Source: Boswellia sacra
Lineage: Eukaryota; Streptophyta; Magnoliopsida; Sapindales; Burseraceae
Length of the DNA: 64,000 nucleotides
Direction of reading: 5' to 3'
Assembly (NCBI GenBank): GCA_013180625.2
Contig: SNVD02009484.1
Coordinates: 1 to 64,000, forward strand
In this document: in pieces, positions 48,541 through 61,083 of the stretch
Layout: every line of letters begins with the position of its first letter
How positions within the stretch are numbered: the first letter of the stretch is position 1
Notes under the pieces: model-generated
Database searches by the model: none
What the model saw: the letters and a program-made list of their open reading frames with translations, nothing else
Told to the model about the DNA's origin: nothing
Position numbers and translations under genes: made by a program

Positions 48541-49601
48541 GAGAAAGAAAAGTTCACAAATAGCCCTATGACCTACCTAAAATTACAAATGACTTTGATT
48601 ATGGCTGGTGTTTCAAATTACTTTAATTCACAAATGACCTTGATGACAGTTGATGTTTGAAAATACTTTAATGCCCTTTGTCAATTTGAAATTTTTTAAA
48701 AAACTTGATGTTAGTGTGAATTGAACTCATTCCATCAAAAAAAAAGCTTTACACTTTATCACTACCCAACTCATTACTCGACATTGATAAACACAAAGTT
48801 TATTATTTATTATAATAATAATTTCAAGGAATTAAAAAAAAAAACAAATGTGAATCCCTAACTCTCTAATCTCTAAATCATATAACACAAAACATATGCT
48901 AGCCTAGAAAAAAAAAACCCATCATTGTCGCCGTCAATCGCTACCATTGACCAGCACTGCCCCACGAAACAACAGATCATTCACTCCTCATCAACCTTCC
49001 CTTCATCATCGATCCTTATACCCCTCAAAACTACAGAAAAACGACCTAACAACGACTACCTATACCAATCTCCTCCGTCACGTGTTTGCCATTGTTGCCT
49101 CTAACCATTTTCTCGATTATCAGTCATCAAAACAAAGGGTCTTCATTGGACGTTCATTGCTAGAAAATGGTCATTCACCACCAAACTGAATCTTTTCTGG
49201 CCTCTTTCAGTTAAATGAAGCACCACTCATCGTTGAAATCTACATGGCTGAATTGATTGTCGAACGGAAACAATTTTGATGTACATCTTGTCATCGGAGG
49301 AGTAAGTTCACTGGTAGTGAGGATAGTTCTGTAATTGAAGGTAGCATTAGGCACTATGGTTGGAGTGTTCATGCAAACGTTTTAATTTAGAGTGTTCATT
49401 CAAAATAATTTGGATATGTTGAAATTAAAATAACGATTATTGAATGATTTTATTTATTTGGGTGAAAATTTACCACTTTATCCTTCTACTTATAATCTTA
49501 ATAGAATAATTTAACGGTAGAGTCATTTCTGTCTATTTCCAAAGAAATAAGGTCATTTATGATTTTAGGTCATACCTCAAGGTTATTTGTGAAATTTTTC
49601 C
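48541..49601. mobile_element. Mutator-like non-autonomous element, about 1.06 kb, with a GC-richer core
   Basis: Flanks TTTTATTAA (48532-48540) and TTTTAGTAA (49602-49610) match at 8 of 9. The terminal inverted repeats share AAAA(G/A)TTCACAAATA(G/A)CC and continue with AATGACCTT-type motifs. The core (about 48920-49330) is richer in C and carries an 80-codon plus-strand frame (48947-49189: MTSTAPRNNRSFTPHQPSL and on). It may be a captured host fragment, but I do not recognise it, and no transposase is seen. Confidence 0.72.
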
Positions 49602-49610
49602 TTTTAGTAA

Positions 49611-50247
49611 ATATTATACTATTTTTATTTATTTACTAGTAACTTATAAATGATAAACAATATTACATAGTTTATAGTATGATGTTCTTAAAATCCACTT
49701 AATAAGATGTTTATACAATGTCATTCATTATCTATATAAAATTCCACTATGAAGCTTCTTTTGCCCCTTTTTTTTAACTAAACCATAATCATACTCGCTT
49801 TTTTCCAAATAAGTGACAATCGATGAAATTTCCTGCTAAGATTTTTTTATATTTATTGTTAGATTGATTTTTCAACCATAAATAATGAAGATAGAAATAA
49901 AAATTAAAGAAAGGAAACATGGCTCTACTATGTTTCCTACATTCATAGAATCAAGTCCAAAACTAAATATCACCAAAGTATAATAATGATTTGTTGTAAT
50001 TTACACGGCCCATATACCTTATGATCAACACAAACCCAAGACTTTAATGTAATAAACAAAATAAAAAAGTACCTTAATTTGATGAAATGGTCATGGTAGT
50101 TGTTTTATTTTTGTCTTGTTGTTGGAAACATGTACTGGGGCTTGGTTATTGACGGGATGCTGCAAAAGCAAGACAAAAGCAAATAGGACTAAATTGCCCT
50201 CTTCTCAAAAGATTTCTAAAAGTAAAAATGGAAATGGGTGCATTCCA
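49611..50247. other. Intergenic, no gene seen
   Basis: AT-rich with no supported frame or element. Confidence 0.5.
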
Positions 50248-50630
50248 TGTCACGCCCTAAAATCTCTTATTTAGAGACTTTAAGAGTGATTGGTTAAGAA
50301 AAAAATAATAAAAACACATCATCAATATTTTTCTTTTATATATATACATCACAGGAATTCATTACAACTTATGGCTATTTGTTCAAAATCAACTGTACAT
50401 ACATTGGTGACTAAAGGCCATACATAAGATTATAGTCACACAATAAAATCTCCCATCATAAGCTAGGAGAAACAAGACTATCTCCAATAATCATGATATG
50501 TATGTAGACTCCAGACTACTCTAGAAAAGCTCTGGAACATCACTAGTGTGAACATTCTTCTGTGTACCTGTAGAGGGAAGGGGTGAACATAAAGCCCAGT
50601 AGGAAAGTTCTAACATTATACAAAATTCTT
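50248..50630 (-). repeat. LTR fragment related to the solo LTR at 16640
   Basis: Starts TGTCACGCCCTAAAATCTCT and keeps the same order of motifs as 16640-17010: TTATTTAGAGA, then TTAAGAGTGATTG, then TGGCTATTTGTT, then AAAGCTCTGGAACA, then AGGGAAGGGGTGA. Similarity fades after TTCTAACATTATAC, so most of the LTR, including the tandem arrays, is missing. It is the 3' end of an LTR in minus orientation. Confidence 0.82.
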
Positions 50631-51403
50631 CACATTCCACAAATATCCAATCACAGGATTTGACATCAAATACTAATAGATCAACCAATTATGTCCATTC
50701 GCACATCAAATTTATATTCGTACTTTGATGACCTCAAACTGTTTGATTTGACATCAACCAGTTTGATTTAAATAATTACCTCAAACTGTACTTTGATGAC
50801 CTCATTAATTCTAATTTGATTTTAGTTAAAGTAATGTAAGTGTGACATCTCATAATGTTCGAAACTAAGAGTTTAAGACTGTGAGATTATGAACCAAACA
50901 AGACTCCAGATTGGGATGATATTTTTCACTTTGGGCTTAAACCCTTATGGATTTGCTTTTATACTATACCTAAAAACCCTCGTATCAATAGATATATTTG
51001 TCCATAATTATATACCCATTCACTTCAAGCCAATGTGGAACCTTGGTTGCATACCTTACAATCCTCCCCTTGAACAAAAGACCACATCATTCCACATGGT
51101 CTGGCTTTCCCCTCAAATGATTATCCATCCATCCGCTCCATCGAGGTTAACTCATCTTCGCAGTGGGTAGCAACATGTCCATTAAGTTCTAGAGAACCCA
51201 CATACATCAAAAGCTTGCTCTATCCAAGTCAACTTCTCTTTATCGCGTTGGGGTCAAGACATGTCCATGAAGCATCTGGAGCACAACACTTGTCTAACAG
51301 AGCCCAACCACGGATCCAATCACGAGTTTAACTAGGGTCCACCATCTTCATTTGGCATTCTGAGAATTTCCTTCACATATTCTAATGGCTAAGTCTGAGG
51401 CAC
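50631..51403. other. Transposon-derived flank of the small LTR element
   Basis: No gene. It contains a local duplication of TACTTTGATGACCTCA (about 50729 and 50789). The right end runs into a reverse-oriented primer-site sequence, so part of it is probably the internal region of a minus-strand retroelement. The 93-codon open stretch at 50889-51170 is not supported. Confidence 0.45.
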
Positions 51404-51416
51404 GGCTTTGATACTA
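51404..51416 (-). other. Reverse-facing primer-binding site (tRNA-iMet type)
   Basis: On the minus strand this reads TAGTATCAAAGCC, close to the TGGTATCAGAGCC that pairs with initiator tRNA-Met. It sits just outside the left border of the LTR at 51419, facing left. Confidence 0.65.
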
Positions 51417-51418
51417 TT

Positions 51419-51834
51419 TGTAGAGGCTCCAAGTCTCCAAAGGTTAACATGATAGGTGGAGTGACCAACCTCTTTATATACTCTAAGACCACCCATTAAC
51501 CACCAGGTGGTTAAGGAGAGGTCTTGAGACATATAGAGAGGTTGGTTATTTCACTTATTAGGTTAGTATTTTAGATTAGACACCTGGAGCCTCTACAATT
51601 GGTATCAAAGCTAAACTCTAGTGCCCAATATGATGAGTCTTTGGTTATAGACGAGGAGGGTCGGTGTCACTGCCTCCACCAAGGGAGTATCATCTGGGGG
51701 GAGGGTTGGGGGTTGGGATTGTTGAGTCTCATATTTGATAGTTAAAAGAAAGGGGGGATCTTAGGATATATAAAGTAGTTAGTCACTTTACCTATCAAAT
51801 TAGCCTTTTGGGTTGGTCATCTGAAGTCTCTACA
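51419..51834 (+). mobile_element. Miniature LTR retrotransposon (TRIM-like), 416 bp
   Basis: The 5' LTR (51419-51597, 179 bp) starts TGTAGAGGCTCC and ends GGAGCCTCTACA, a 12-base terminal inverted repeat. A primer site TGGTATCAAAGC (51600-51611) follows, then a ~80-bp non-coding middle, then a G-rich polypurine tract (51695-51718). A shortened 3' LTR (51720-51834, 115 bp) ends GAAGTCTCTACA. The two LTRs are clearly related but strongly diverged. No coding capacity, as for TRIM elements. The 5-bp flanks (CTATT, TAATG) do not match, so the boundaries or history are complex. Confidence 0.72.
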
Positions 51835-52511
51835 TAATGCATATTTTGGGTGAAAGATATTTATACAAAACTCAAAAACAATTTTGTGGCTGAGTCGTTA
51901 TAGTTGAATTAACAACCATTCTCAACCACCAAACGAAACTGCGTGGATGATCAAACTATGCCATTAAGAATGTTGTGGCTAAAGGAGGTGAATTGTAAGA
52001 TCTCCATTTTGTTGACCAAAGTCGTGAATGTGGGTTGATCAATGTATGTACAATATATTTTCATCATATAATGTATAATATCATTTCATAATATATAATA
52101 TGAAAAACTTTCAACCCTATAAAGTTTCTGAGGTCTTATATGCAAAATGTTGTTTTAAATGGTGCAAATGTATTCCCTATACAGAGATTAGCCGTCATGA
52201 TGATTTCGGTTTTGGTCTTGTCACTAAATCTACAAATATTTCCATCTTATTATTAATTCAACTAATTGTATCACACAAAAGTTAGGTAAATATCAGCAAC
52301 TGTACAATCTTCATTTACTAAATCCATATGTATTCCCATTTACCCATCTCAAAATGTGTATCCTTTTGTTCATACACAACTCAAAAGTTGAAATCTCATC
52401 ACCACAATCCGAAATTTATACGACTGAGATTCGTAGTTATACGCAGAAGCAAAAATTGATTCGCTTAAAAGCTCAAATGAATCATAAAAAGATATAGAAT
52501 CACCGTAAAGG

Positions 52512-52517
<6 letters not shown>
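51835..52517. other. Intergenic, no gene seen
   Basis: AT-rich. Short open stretches only. Confidence 0.5.
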
Positions 52518-52551
<34 letters not shown>

Positions 52552-52552
52552 T
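52518..52552. repeat. A-run followed by (TA)n microsatellite
   Basis: About 18 A residues followed by about 10 AT units in the distal upstream region of the response regulator. Confidence 0.85.
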
Positions 52553-53017
52553 AAAATAAGGCAACCAAATCACGAGGCAGCACGTGTATGATAGATCGGT
52601 GGGGTCCACACATCTCTTTCACAAGATTATAGAGATACCCACTGACACTTCCTTTATTGCAAAAGGCTTGGGTTCACTAGTCAATTGTACGAACAGTAGT
52701 AAATGTGACCAATGAAAGCCGGTACCACAAGAGCATTTTTATCTCCTTCTATTACCGCCGGTTCGGGACGCGTGTCCGTAGTTGATTTGACCAGGCGAGG
52801 TCATGGGTTTGACCTCGGGACAATCTCCATCCTCGATCCCGACCAGTTACTGTCACTGTTTATTTACGCATCCCAATATTTGACCAAAATATCGGGGGTA
52901 AGATATCGCGATACGTGAAGACTGGGGGTTGAGAAATTGATGTTTTTTTCGATTGGGAGATCGCACCAAAGTGGATTTCAGAATCTGAGCGTTATTAGAG
53001 GCTTGAATTAAAAAAAG

Positions 53018-53110
53018 CAGATTTCGAGATTTCTTAGAGAGAGAAAGATTTGATTTTGAAAGAGAAAACGAAAGAGACAGATAAGACGTATAACATTACA
53101 GCGTATAAAA
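53018..53110 (+). promoter_or_regulatory. Promoter of the response regulator: AGATT cluster and TATA box
   Basis: A TATAAAA at 53104-53110 is placed to direct transcription about 110-120 bases before the ATG. Just upstream lie CAGATTTCGAGATTTC and GAAAGATTTGATTTTG (about 53018-53060). These contain three AGATT cores plus a GATT, the recognition core of type-B response regulators, which activate type-A genes in cytokinin signalling. The sequence match is direct; the regulatory role is inferred from the family. Confidence 0.55.
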
Positions 53111-53251
53111 GACAGGCCAAGCACGCAGAGGAGCCCTGTTTTTGCCTGTTGTTTAAGAAAGTCAGTTAAAGTTACAATTGTGTTATTTCTTCAGAAATTC
53201 CCTTGTTGAGCTGGGTGGGAGAGTTAGACAAATTTGAAGCCAAAAGCAGTA

Positions 53252-54378
53252 ATGACGTCGAACGGTGTCGCTTCGAGGCTGAGGATATCGGATGCGATTG
53301 ACGGTTTTGATTTATCGCCGTCTCCGTCTGATTCTGAAGAAGCTCATGTTTTGGCTGTTGATGACAGCTTCGTTGACCGAAAAGTCATTGAGAAGTTGCT
53401 TACGGTTTCTGCTTGTAAAGGTTTGTATTTTTTTAAAGCTTTTTAGCAAAATTTGCTTTCTTTTTTTCTGTACTTTTTTCCTTATTTTTTTTTTTTTGGA
53501 ATTCTCAGTCACTGCGGTGGATAGTGGAAGGAGAGCTCTGGAGTTTCTCGGATTAGACGACGAACAGACCAGAAATGGCTTTAATGTGAGTGAATTTTGA
53601 AATTTCAGGTCAATTTTGAACTCAATTTCCATTTCTTAGTCGAACTTTAAGCTTATTTGTAATTTTTCTGTGATTCCAGGGTTTAAAGGTGGATCTGATC
53701 ATCACAGATTATTGTATGCCTGGAATGACTGGATACGAACTGTTGAAAAAAATCAAGGTAAGAAATTATTTCAATTTAGTATTTAATCATGTCATAAAAT
53801 TAACAAAATTTTCATTATTTTTTTTAGTTTTTTTTAATTTCTAAAACTTTTTTTGTTTGTTGAACAGGAATCGTCTACTTTCAGAGAGATTCCAGTTGTG
53901 ATTATGTCATCTGAGAACATCTTGGCGCGCATAGACAGGTTTTCTTTTAATTAAAATAACATAAATTACAACTTTTTTTAGGAAATAATTTTAGAATTCA
54001 AAAACCGATTTTGATTAAATTTAATTTGAATATCATAACAGATGTTTGGAAGAGGGAGCTGAGGATTTTATAGTCAAGCCGGTGAAATTAGCAGATGTGA
54101 AACGCATAAAAGATTGCATGAACAGGGATGTTAAATTGGGAAACGAATCAAGTGGTTTCAACAAGAGGAAGCAACGAGAAAGCTGCGATCTGTCTTCATC
54201 TCCACCGTCCATCCTCTCATCATCACCATCATCATTACCGTCCTCACCACCATCGTCACCGTTAGCCTCAATGTCTCCGTCACCGTCACCTTCAATTCTG
54301 TCTTCTTCAGCACCATGTTCTCCTTCGTCGACGTTAGATTCCCCTACCAGACGCCTGAAAATGACCCTCTCTGATTAG
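53252..54378 (+). CDS. Type-A two-component response regulator (ARR-like), five exons, 243 aa
   Basis: Exons 53252-53420, 53509-53585, 53680-53757, 53868-53938 and 54042-54378 join into one frame with GT/AG borders. The receiver domain covers about residues 31-157. Asp37 and Asp38 (LAVDDSF) bind the metal, Asp92 ([11 protein letters not shown]) takes the phosphate from histidine phosphotransfer proteins, and Lys144 (DFIVKPVK) completes the site. No Myb-like output domain follows. The short tail is Ser/Pro-rich (residues about 185-240), which is the type-A layout, so it is expected to act as a fast negative feedback in cytokinin signalling, in nucleus and cytosol. The five-exon gene structure also fits type A. 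The ATG at 53252 precedes the conserved start. Confidence 0.96.
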
Positions 54379-57270
54379 CCCTCTTTTACCCTACTATTAG
54401 TACTCCCGCAATCTCCGCAATTATCCGTTAGTTTTTAACGGTTTTTGTTGCTTCACTACCTATTTTTGGTCGTTTTGTCTACTTCGTTTATTTGTATGAT
54501 AATGATCACGACTTTCAATACTGATTAACCTATTAAATTATCAACTTATGTAGCTTCTAAATCAATGAATCACCGCTTGATTGAAGAGATTTATATTACC
54601 TTTCTTCCCCTCAAAAAAATTTGGATCCTCCTATTGAATCAGATCAAAGTTTCTTGGTGGTAGAATCTAGGAGTAGATGTAGAATTAACATTGTGGGTAA
54701 AGGAAATGCACAAATGAAAGTGGGTTTGTGAGTTGAGCTTGAAATGAATTGGCATGATGTGATGGGATTGGGATTTTAGGTACGCAAAGATTTTGTTGTC
54801 TGGTAAAGAGAATATTTGGGAAAGGAATGTGAAAGGGGTGGAGATGGGTTGGGATGTTCCCTTATGAAGGTGCCGGCCGTAGTGGGCTCAGTGGCTGTGC
54901 TTCAGCCTTTGTCTGGTTGCCTCCTTTTCAGTGGTATGCATTCACATGCACTGCTGTCAAGGGTGCCCCTCCCCCTCTTCGATTTCTCGGCCACCACGGC
55001 CTCTCCCGGAATGCATTGGACACGTTAGTTAATGTGATCTTGATGAAAATTGTTGGTCTTGTTTAAACATTATTGACAACATGGCATTGTTATGTTAATA
55101 ATTGGTTGGCAGCTTGAGCTTCCTGGCTTTCGATCTCTCCTTCCTGTGATGGGGCGGTTAATTTGTCATTATATGGGGGTGCCTCAGCTTTGCAAAATGA
55201 TAATACAAAAATATCTTGTGTTTATTTGGTTTCGCTTTCGCGGAAGATATTAGCGATTTAAAAAATTTGCTGCTCATGAAAGCTCAGTTTGGCTAATTTC
55301 TAAATAACAACTATTTTAATCTATCGGTAGATTTGATTCCTAGCATCTGATTTTGGGCCTATCGTCAGACGAATTAAGAGGGAAAGCATTTTAGGGATGC
55401 AATCAGGACTAATAAATTTAGACCATCTTATCACACGTAAGAATTGTTGATCTTCCGATTTCAACGATTTAAGGTAAGTGCGGCTCCACCAATTTGAATA
55501 CAGCTGGAATAAAATATTTCAAGTTCTAGTTGTCGAATTAAGATTAAGTTTGGAGCATTTGCATGTACTATTTTATTAAAATATGGAGCCAAATTGAAAT
55601 CTAATTGACGATTTTATAAAGGCTTTGTGGAGTTATTGAGTTAATAAAAGTTATTATGTTAATGGTAATCTTAACTTGTGTTTTAAGAGTGTGTTCTACA
55701 GGTACATGTTTCGCCATAAAAATTATACAAATTCTTTTGAAGTTGTATAAATTCTCTCAAAAATCGTAAATTCTATAAAAAAATATATAAAAAACATTAA
55801 ATACATAAATTTTAAATAAATCTGTATAATCTTTAAAAGTTTAACATGTGTTTATAAAGCACAAGTTAAGGTTATCATTATCTTAAATACTTTGATACGT
55901 TACTGTGGTGCACAAATTTCTTTACATTTTGCAGTTTCGCTTTTTCCCTGCAAATTTCTGTACAGCTGAAAGGAGCCTCAATTGAAAATGACAACACGAA
56001 AAGATTTACGCCATTCTTCGAAGAGCCCGAGTAGATGTGGGCAATGGGCATCCTGTGATCTGACAAGTAGTAGTCCGTACAATGGCCCCAACTTTGGTTT
56101 TGGATGGCTCATGGCCCAAGCCCAAAAGTAATAAAAGTTTCCACGGCCCAATCTGAAAATCTTCCCTTTTGGATCATTCAAATTTCGTTAAGTAGATTAT
56201 TTAATAAGGGACGGTTTCTTAAAAATTAATAAAAATTAAAAAAATTCAGCGGATACATTTTTTCTTATTTCACACTCACCATTTTCGAATTAAAGAGGAA
56301 AGACCTACAACTTCAAAGTGGGAATACATGGTAATAGCTTTGACCAATCCGCTTAAGCTGACCATTTCGGTAGTTATCTCATTCAACCACTACACAGCAC
56401 AGAGATAAAGTCAATCGATGAGCCAACAATTCATAAAAATTCGGTGAGCTCATCTACTCCTTCTCATGGTAGCCTCGGGGCCATCAACTTGCCCCTTACT
56501 TTATTCCAATTTCTAGAACAGGTCTTGCCCAGTGCTCTCCTAACAAAAACTAATGGTAAATTGGTAATCATGACCTGGCAATTTAATGATAAAGAAAAGT
56601 ATACCTTATAATTGGTAAACTCAAATGAATATAAAAAAATAATTGATTTTATTTGATTTGGTGAAAACCCATTTAATCTTATGTCACAACACTGTGAATA
56701 GGTCCATGGTAAATGATTAGAAACCCACAATTTTGATAGTTTCTTTCCTTCCTTTAAGACTTGGATATATTACGTGTAAGAAAAGAGAAAAGCCTTGTCA
56801 ATATCATCATAATAACCAACATTTTAACTTTAAAACATAATTATCATCACGCTCCATGGTGGTAATAATATAAGTGCTAAAAGTACCAATTCAACTCTTA
56901 ACAAACAAGAATTGTAGTACGACAAGGTGAACCATTTCAACCACCGCTTAGCTGCCCAGACACCTCGTTATTTTATTAATCGAAATCGGAAGTAAAATAC
57001 TAAAGTAAGCTAAGCAAGTAAGCATTGCTTTAAGTGCTTAATTAACGGAAGCCTGAACAGGGGTGTTTCTGTCAATGTGACAAAGAAAAAGACCGGGAAA
57101 GGGAGGACTGAGGTTTTGAGCTTTAGTATTAGTACAAATTGGGGAACAACTAACTCTGGATGCTTTGAAACTGTCAGCAACCGAACAAAAGAGCAAAACA
57201 ACCCAAAATAGGGAGAATAAACAAACAAAATTTTCAGTTTCAATCCTCTTTGCAATTCTGAAACAGCTTC
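54379..57270. other. Intergenic, no supported protein gene
   Basis: Holds the 3' flank of the response regulator and the promoter side of the formin. A GC-rich island at 54816-55030 stands out; it has two overlapping 70-codon open stretches without family resemblance and a possible 11-bp stem (GGCCGTAGTGG with CCACCACGGCC). The rest is AT-rich without recognisable elements. Confidence 0.45.
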
Positions 57271-59799
57271 ATGGCTGTCATGCTTAAGCTTCATCCATGG
57301 CTTCTTCTCCATCTGTTATTCCTCTCCTTCATCCCTTTCTCTTCTTGCCAACCTCGAAATATTGAAACTATCTATCCATTTGATATTCCTTCATCTCCTC
57401 CACCAGCAGCACCACCACCAAGTTCTCCACCTCCTCCAACAGAACCACCACTATTGCAACCCCAAACACCTCTGCCACTGCCGCCGGTACCAGCTCCGGA
57501 ATCGGACTCAGGATCGAATAAGAAAACAATTGTAAAGGCAGTTGCTGCAACAGCAGCCAGCACTATAGTTGTTGCTGCGATATTTTTCTTTGCGGTACAG
57601 AAATATTTCATTGCAGGACGTAGAAGAGAGAAAGTTGGTAATAGTCCCCAGGCTGACAATGGTGTCCAGGGCGGCCGGCCGGGTGTGCCTCAAAACGAGT
57701 TTACAAGATTTGATGGGAATGTCAGGGGCGTAATTGTGGATGAAAATGGTTTGGATGTGCTTTACTGGAGAAGACTTGAAGAAGGCGACAAAGAGAAGAA
57801 TTTTCAGAAGGAAATGTTTCAGAGTCCAAGAAGTGAAGAAAAGGAAGGGATGAGTAACAGCCCTGAAGCTATACAAGAAGTGCCTTTACTCAGAGGAAAA
57901 TCTTCTTCATCCCACATTGAAAATCATGAGGGACCTTTAGCTTCCAAGCGACCTCCTTCATTCTTCAAGACAATTGAAGAGAAGGAACGACCAATTCAAC
58001 CATCAATTCTTCCTCTTCCTCTTCCTCCAGCACAACGTTTACCAGTTCAAAGCAACAAGAGTACTTCACCGCCTCCACCTCCACCTCCTCCACCCCTTCA
58101 AAACAATAACAGTCCTTCACCGCCTCCGCCTCCACCTCCACCAACTGCAAAAAAAAATCCAACTGCTCCGCCACCTCCACCACTCAAGCCAGGTGGTTTG
58201 GCTACATCTTTAAAGCCACCTTCAGGGTCTAAAAGGTCTTCAAGTGAGGGTAAAGTAGGTGAGTCTTCAGCTGGAGCAGCAGGAAGTGGAAATGGTCAGG
58301 TGAAAATGAAGCCATTGCATTGGGATAAGGTGAACAAAAATGGTGATCATTCAATGGTGTGGGACAAAATCGATAATGGCTCTTTTAGGTAATTGTAGCT
58401 TACAAATTAGCAAATTATATGTTACTCGTTAATATTGTTTTGGTCTAGTGATATATATGGATTTTTCAATGACATTAATTTCAGGTTTGATGGCGATCTT
58501 ATGGAAGCACTCTTTGGATATGTGGCCGCTAATCGGAAATCACCTCCAAGAAGCAATAACTCAACCAACCCAAGTAGTCCCAACAAGCAGATTATGATTC
58601 TTGATCCCCGGAAGTCTCAGAATACTGCAATTGTGCTCAAATCTCTGGCACTCTCTCGCAAAGAACTACTTGATGCGCTTAAGGAAGGTGAAGGCTTAAA
58701 TGCAGAAACTCTTGAAAAGCTGACCAAGATTGCCCCAACTCAAGAAGAACAATCCAAAATTCTCGCATTTGATGGCGAACCAACAAGGCTTGCTGATGCA
58801 GAATCCTTCCATTACCACATTCTGAAAGCCGTCCCCTCAGCTTACACGCGTCTCAATGCCATGCTATTCAGATCAAACTACGATTTAGAAATACTCCGTC
58901 TCAAGGAGAGTTTGAAAACACTTGAGTTGGGATGCAAGGAGCTTCGAACTCGAGGACTATTTATGAAACTTTTGGAGGCAATTCTCAAGGCTGGCAATCG
59001 GATGAATGCAGGAACTGCCCGAGGAAATGCTCAGGCTTTCAATCTTACAGCTCTCAGGAAGCTCTCTGATGTCAAAAGCGCGGACGGAAAAACTACTTTG
59101 CTTCACTTTGTTGTGGAAGAAGTAGTTCGAGCTGAGGGAAGACGTTGTGTTATAAACAGGAATCATAGCCTAAGTCGCAGCAGTAGCAAGAGCAGCAATA
59201 GTAGCCTAACTTCTGAGAATCCGACAGCGAAAGACGATAAAGAGAAGGAATACATAATGCTCGGATTGCCTGTAGTAGGAGGCCTAAGTGCAGAGTTCTC
59301 TAATGTGAAAAAAGCAGCCACAATTGATTATGATACATTTTCCGAAACTTGCTCGGCTCTCTCAACCCGTGTGGCAGAAATTCGGGAGATTGTATCCCAA
59401 TGTCAAGCTGATGATCAAGGAGGTGGAGGATTTGTGAGGGAAATGAAAGGCTTTCTTGAAGCAGCTGAAAAAGAATTAAAGTTAATGAGAGATGAGCAAA
59501 AGAGGGTAGTGGAGATTGTAAGGAAAACTACCGAGTATTATCAAGCAGGGGCTGCAAAACATCAAGGAGCACATCAACTGCAACTATTCGTGATAATTAA
59601 AGATTTTCTAGGCATGGTTGATCAAGTTTGTGTTGAGATTGCTCGGAATCTGCAAAGGAGAAAGACAACAATGACGAGCGTTGGATCATCACCAAAGTCT
59701 GCAGGTGGGTTGAGGACTATGAGGTTCCCAAACTTGCCTGAGCATTTCTTTTCGGACAAGTCCAGGAGCAATTCTAGTGAATCAGATTCTGATTCCTGA
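57271..59799 (+). CDS. Group I formin, FH4/FH8-like, two exons, 810 aa
   Basis: Exon 1 is 57271-58388 and exon 2 is 58485-59799. Residues 1-26 are a signal peptide. A Pro-rich extracellular segment (about 41-76) and one membrane helix (about 86-110) followed by RRR are typical of plant group I formins that link wall, membrane and actin. NVRGVIVDENGLDVLYWRRL (150-169) lies where AtFH4/FH8-type formins have their microtubule-binding GOE region. FH1 has three poly-Pro runs (267-304), which bind profilin-actin. FH2 starts at MKPLHWDKV (346) and includes KAGNRMNAGTARGNAQAF, then KTTLLHFVVEEVVRAEG. It nucleates and caps actin filaments. The Ser/Asp tail ends SSESDSDS. Full length, with no breaks. 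The start is the first ATG before the signal peptide. Confidence 0.96.
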
Positions 59800-61029
59800 A
59801 GAGGTGCATATTTATCTCAAAATGGAATTGATTTCTGTATATAGATTTTACTCAAAAACAAATAATTACACTCGAGTTATTGATTTTTTTTGAACATATA
59901 AAATTGTTTAGCAAATGTTGGTAAATTTTCAATTTATGAGTTAACTTGTTTGAGTTTGCCGCTCTAAATTCATTGTTGCCAAACTCCTGCATTACTCGGT
60001 GTTTAATTTGTTGATCTTCTGTGAATGTACTACACAATATCCGGATTAGCATTTGATTAGAAGATATTATAACTCAGTATTACCCAAGAAAGGGAAAAAG
60101 AGTTTAGCTGTATTCAAATTGGTCCATCTATTATGTTACATAAAATAAGAGTCGGACAGAAATTCAATTTAGCATGTGTAACACCAATCTTCAAGCACGT
60201 CCTTCACCTTCACAATTTGTTTTTGGACCTTTCGTAACTGATCTCCGCTCCAAACGTGTCTACTTAGTGAAAGGAACCCAAACCTTATAAAACTTTGTTA
60301 ACTAGCAATATGGAATGTGACAACATGAATTAATGTTCTATAGAATTATTAAGAGTTCAAATGATGTCAGCCAAATCTGCCGATCGAGGCCAAGAATAAG
60401 TTAATTATATAAGCTCACAGCAATCGAAAATGGAGCTGAGTCTGTCAGCTTCAACTAACCCCACTCACCTATTGAACGTCACACTGACAATTATATGAAG
60501 AAAACAAGGAGAAGATGAAGATATATAAATATGATATATTATTCTTCATATCAATTCTAAATATAAATTTAAAATCGAGAAATTGAAACAAATGAAATTA
60601 ATTTTTATGAAATTGTATCTTTTAGATACATTCAGAACTTGAAATTATTCATAATTTCTATACACGTAGAAACAATATTTAGGCCTCCATCCAAACATGA
60701 AGCGCCGACATGGTGACTTGGAAGATGGTGATGGGGATAATTCTTGGGTTCAAATGACAATGAAAGCATCAACATAAGACAACAGTAAGCGATAGCAGCA
60801 GCTTACGAGCTTCTTGGAAGATAGGAGGCTCCGCGTTTGCTACAAGTTGGAAAATTTCGCGGCTCAATTAGTCAAGCAAGAGAGACAATCCTGCGTATAA
60901 TTAATAACGAAGACCAATTGTTTTCCACGAAGACAATAATGATACTCTAGCTTTGGACCGTCATTAATGCCTTAAAATGGAACCTTTATTAATATTTTTT
61001 AAGCTATTTACTAATTTCTAAATTAATTC

Positions 61030-61035
<6 letters not shown>
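59800..61035. other. Intergenic, no gene seen
   Basis: 3' flank of the formin and AT-rich spacer. No element with clear ends. Confidence 0.5.

Positions 61036-61081
<46 letters not shown>
61036..61081. repeat. (TA)n microsatellite
   Basis: About 22 uninterrupted TA units. Confidence 0.92.

Positions 61082-61083
<2 letters not shown>

Noticed and set aside
52712..52918. 68-codon frame upstream of the response regulator
   Set aside because: Lies in the likely promoter region, has no family match and no splice link to the regulator.
57368..58213. Several minus- and plus-strand frames rich in Val/Glu or Leu/His inside the formin
   Set aside because: Shadows of the poly-Pro codons of FH1 and the extracellular segment.
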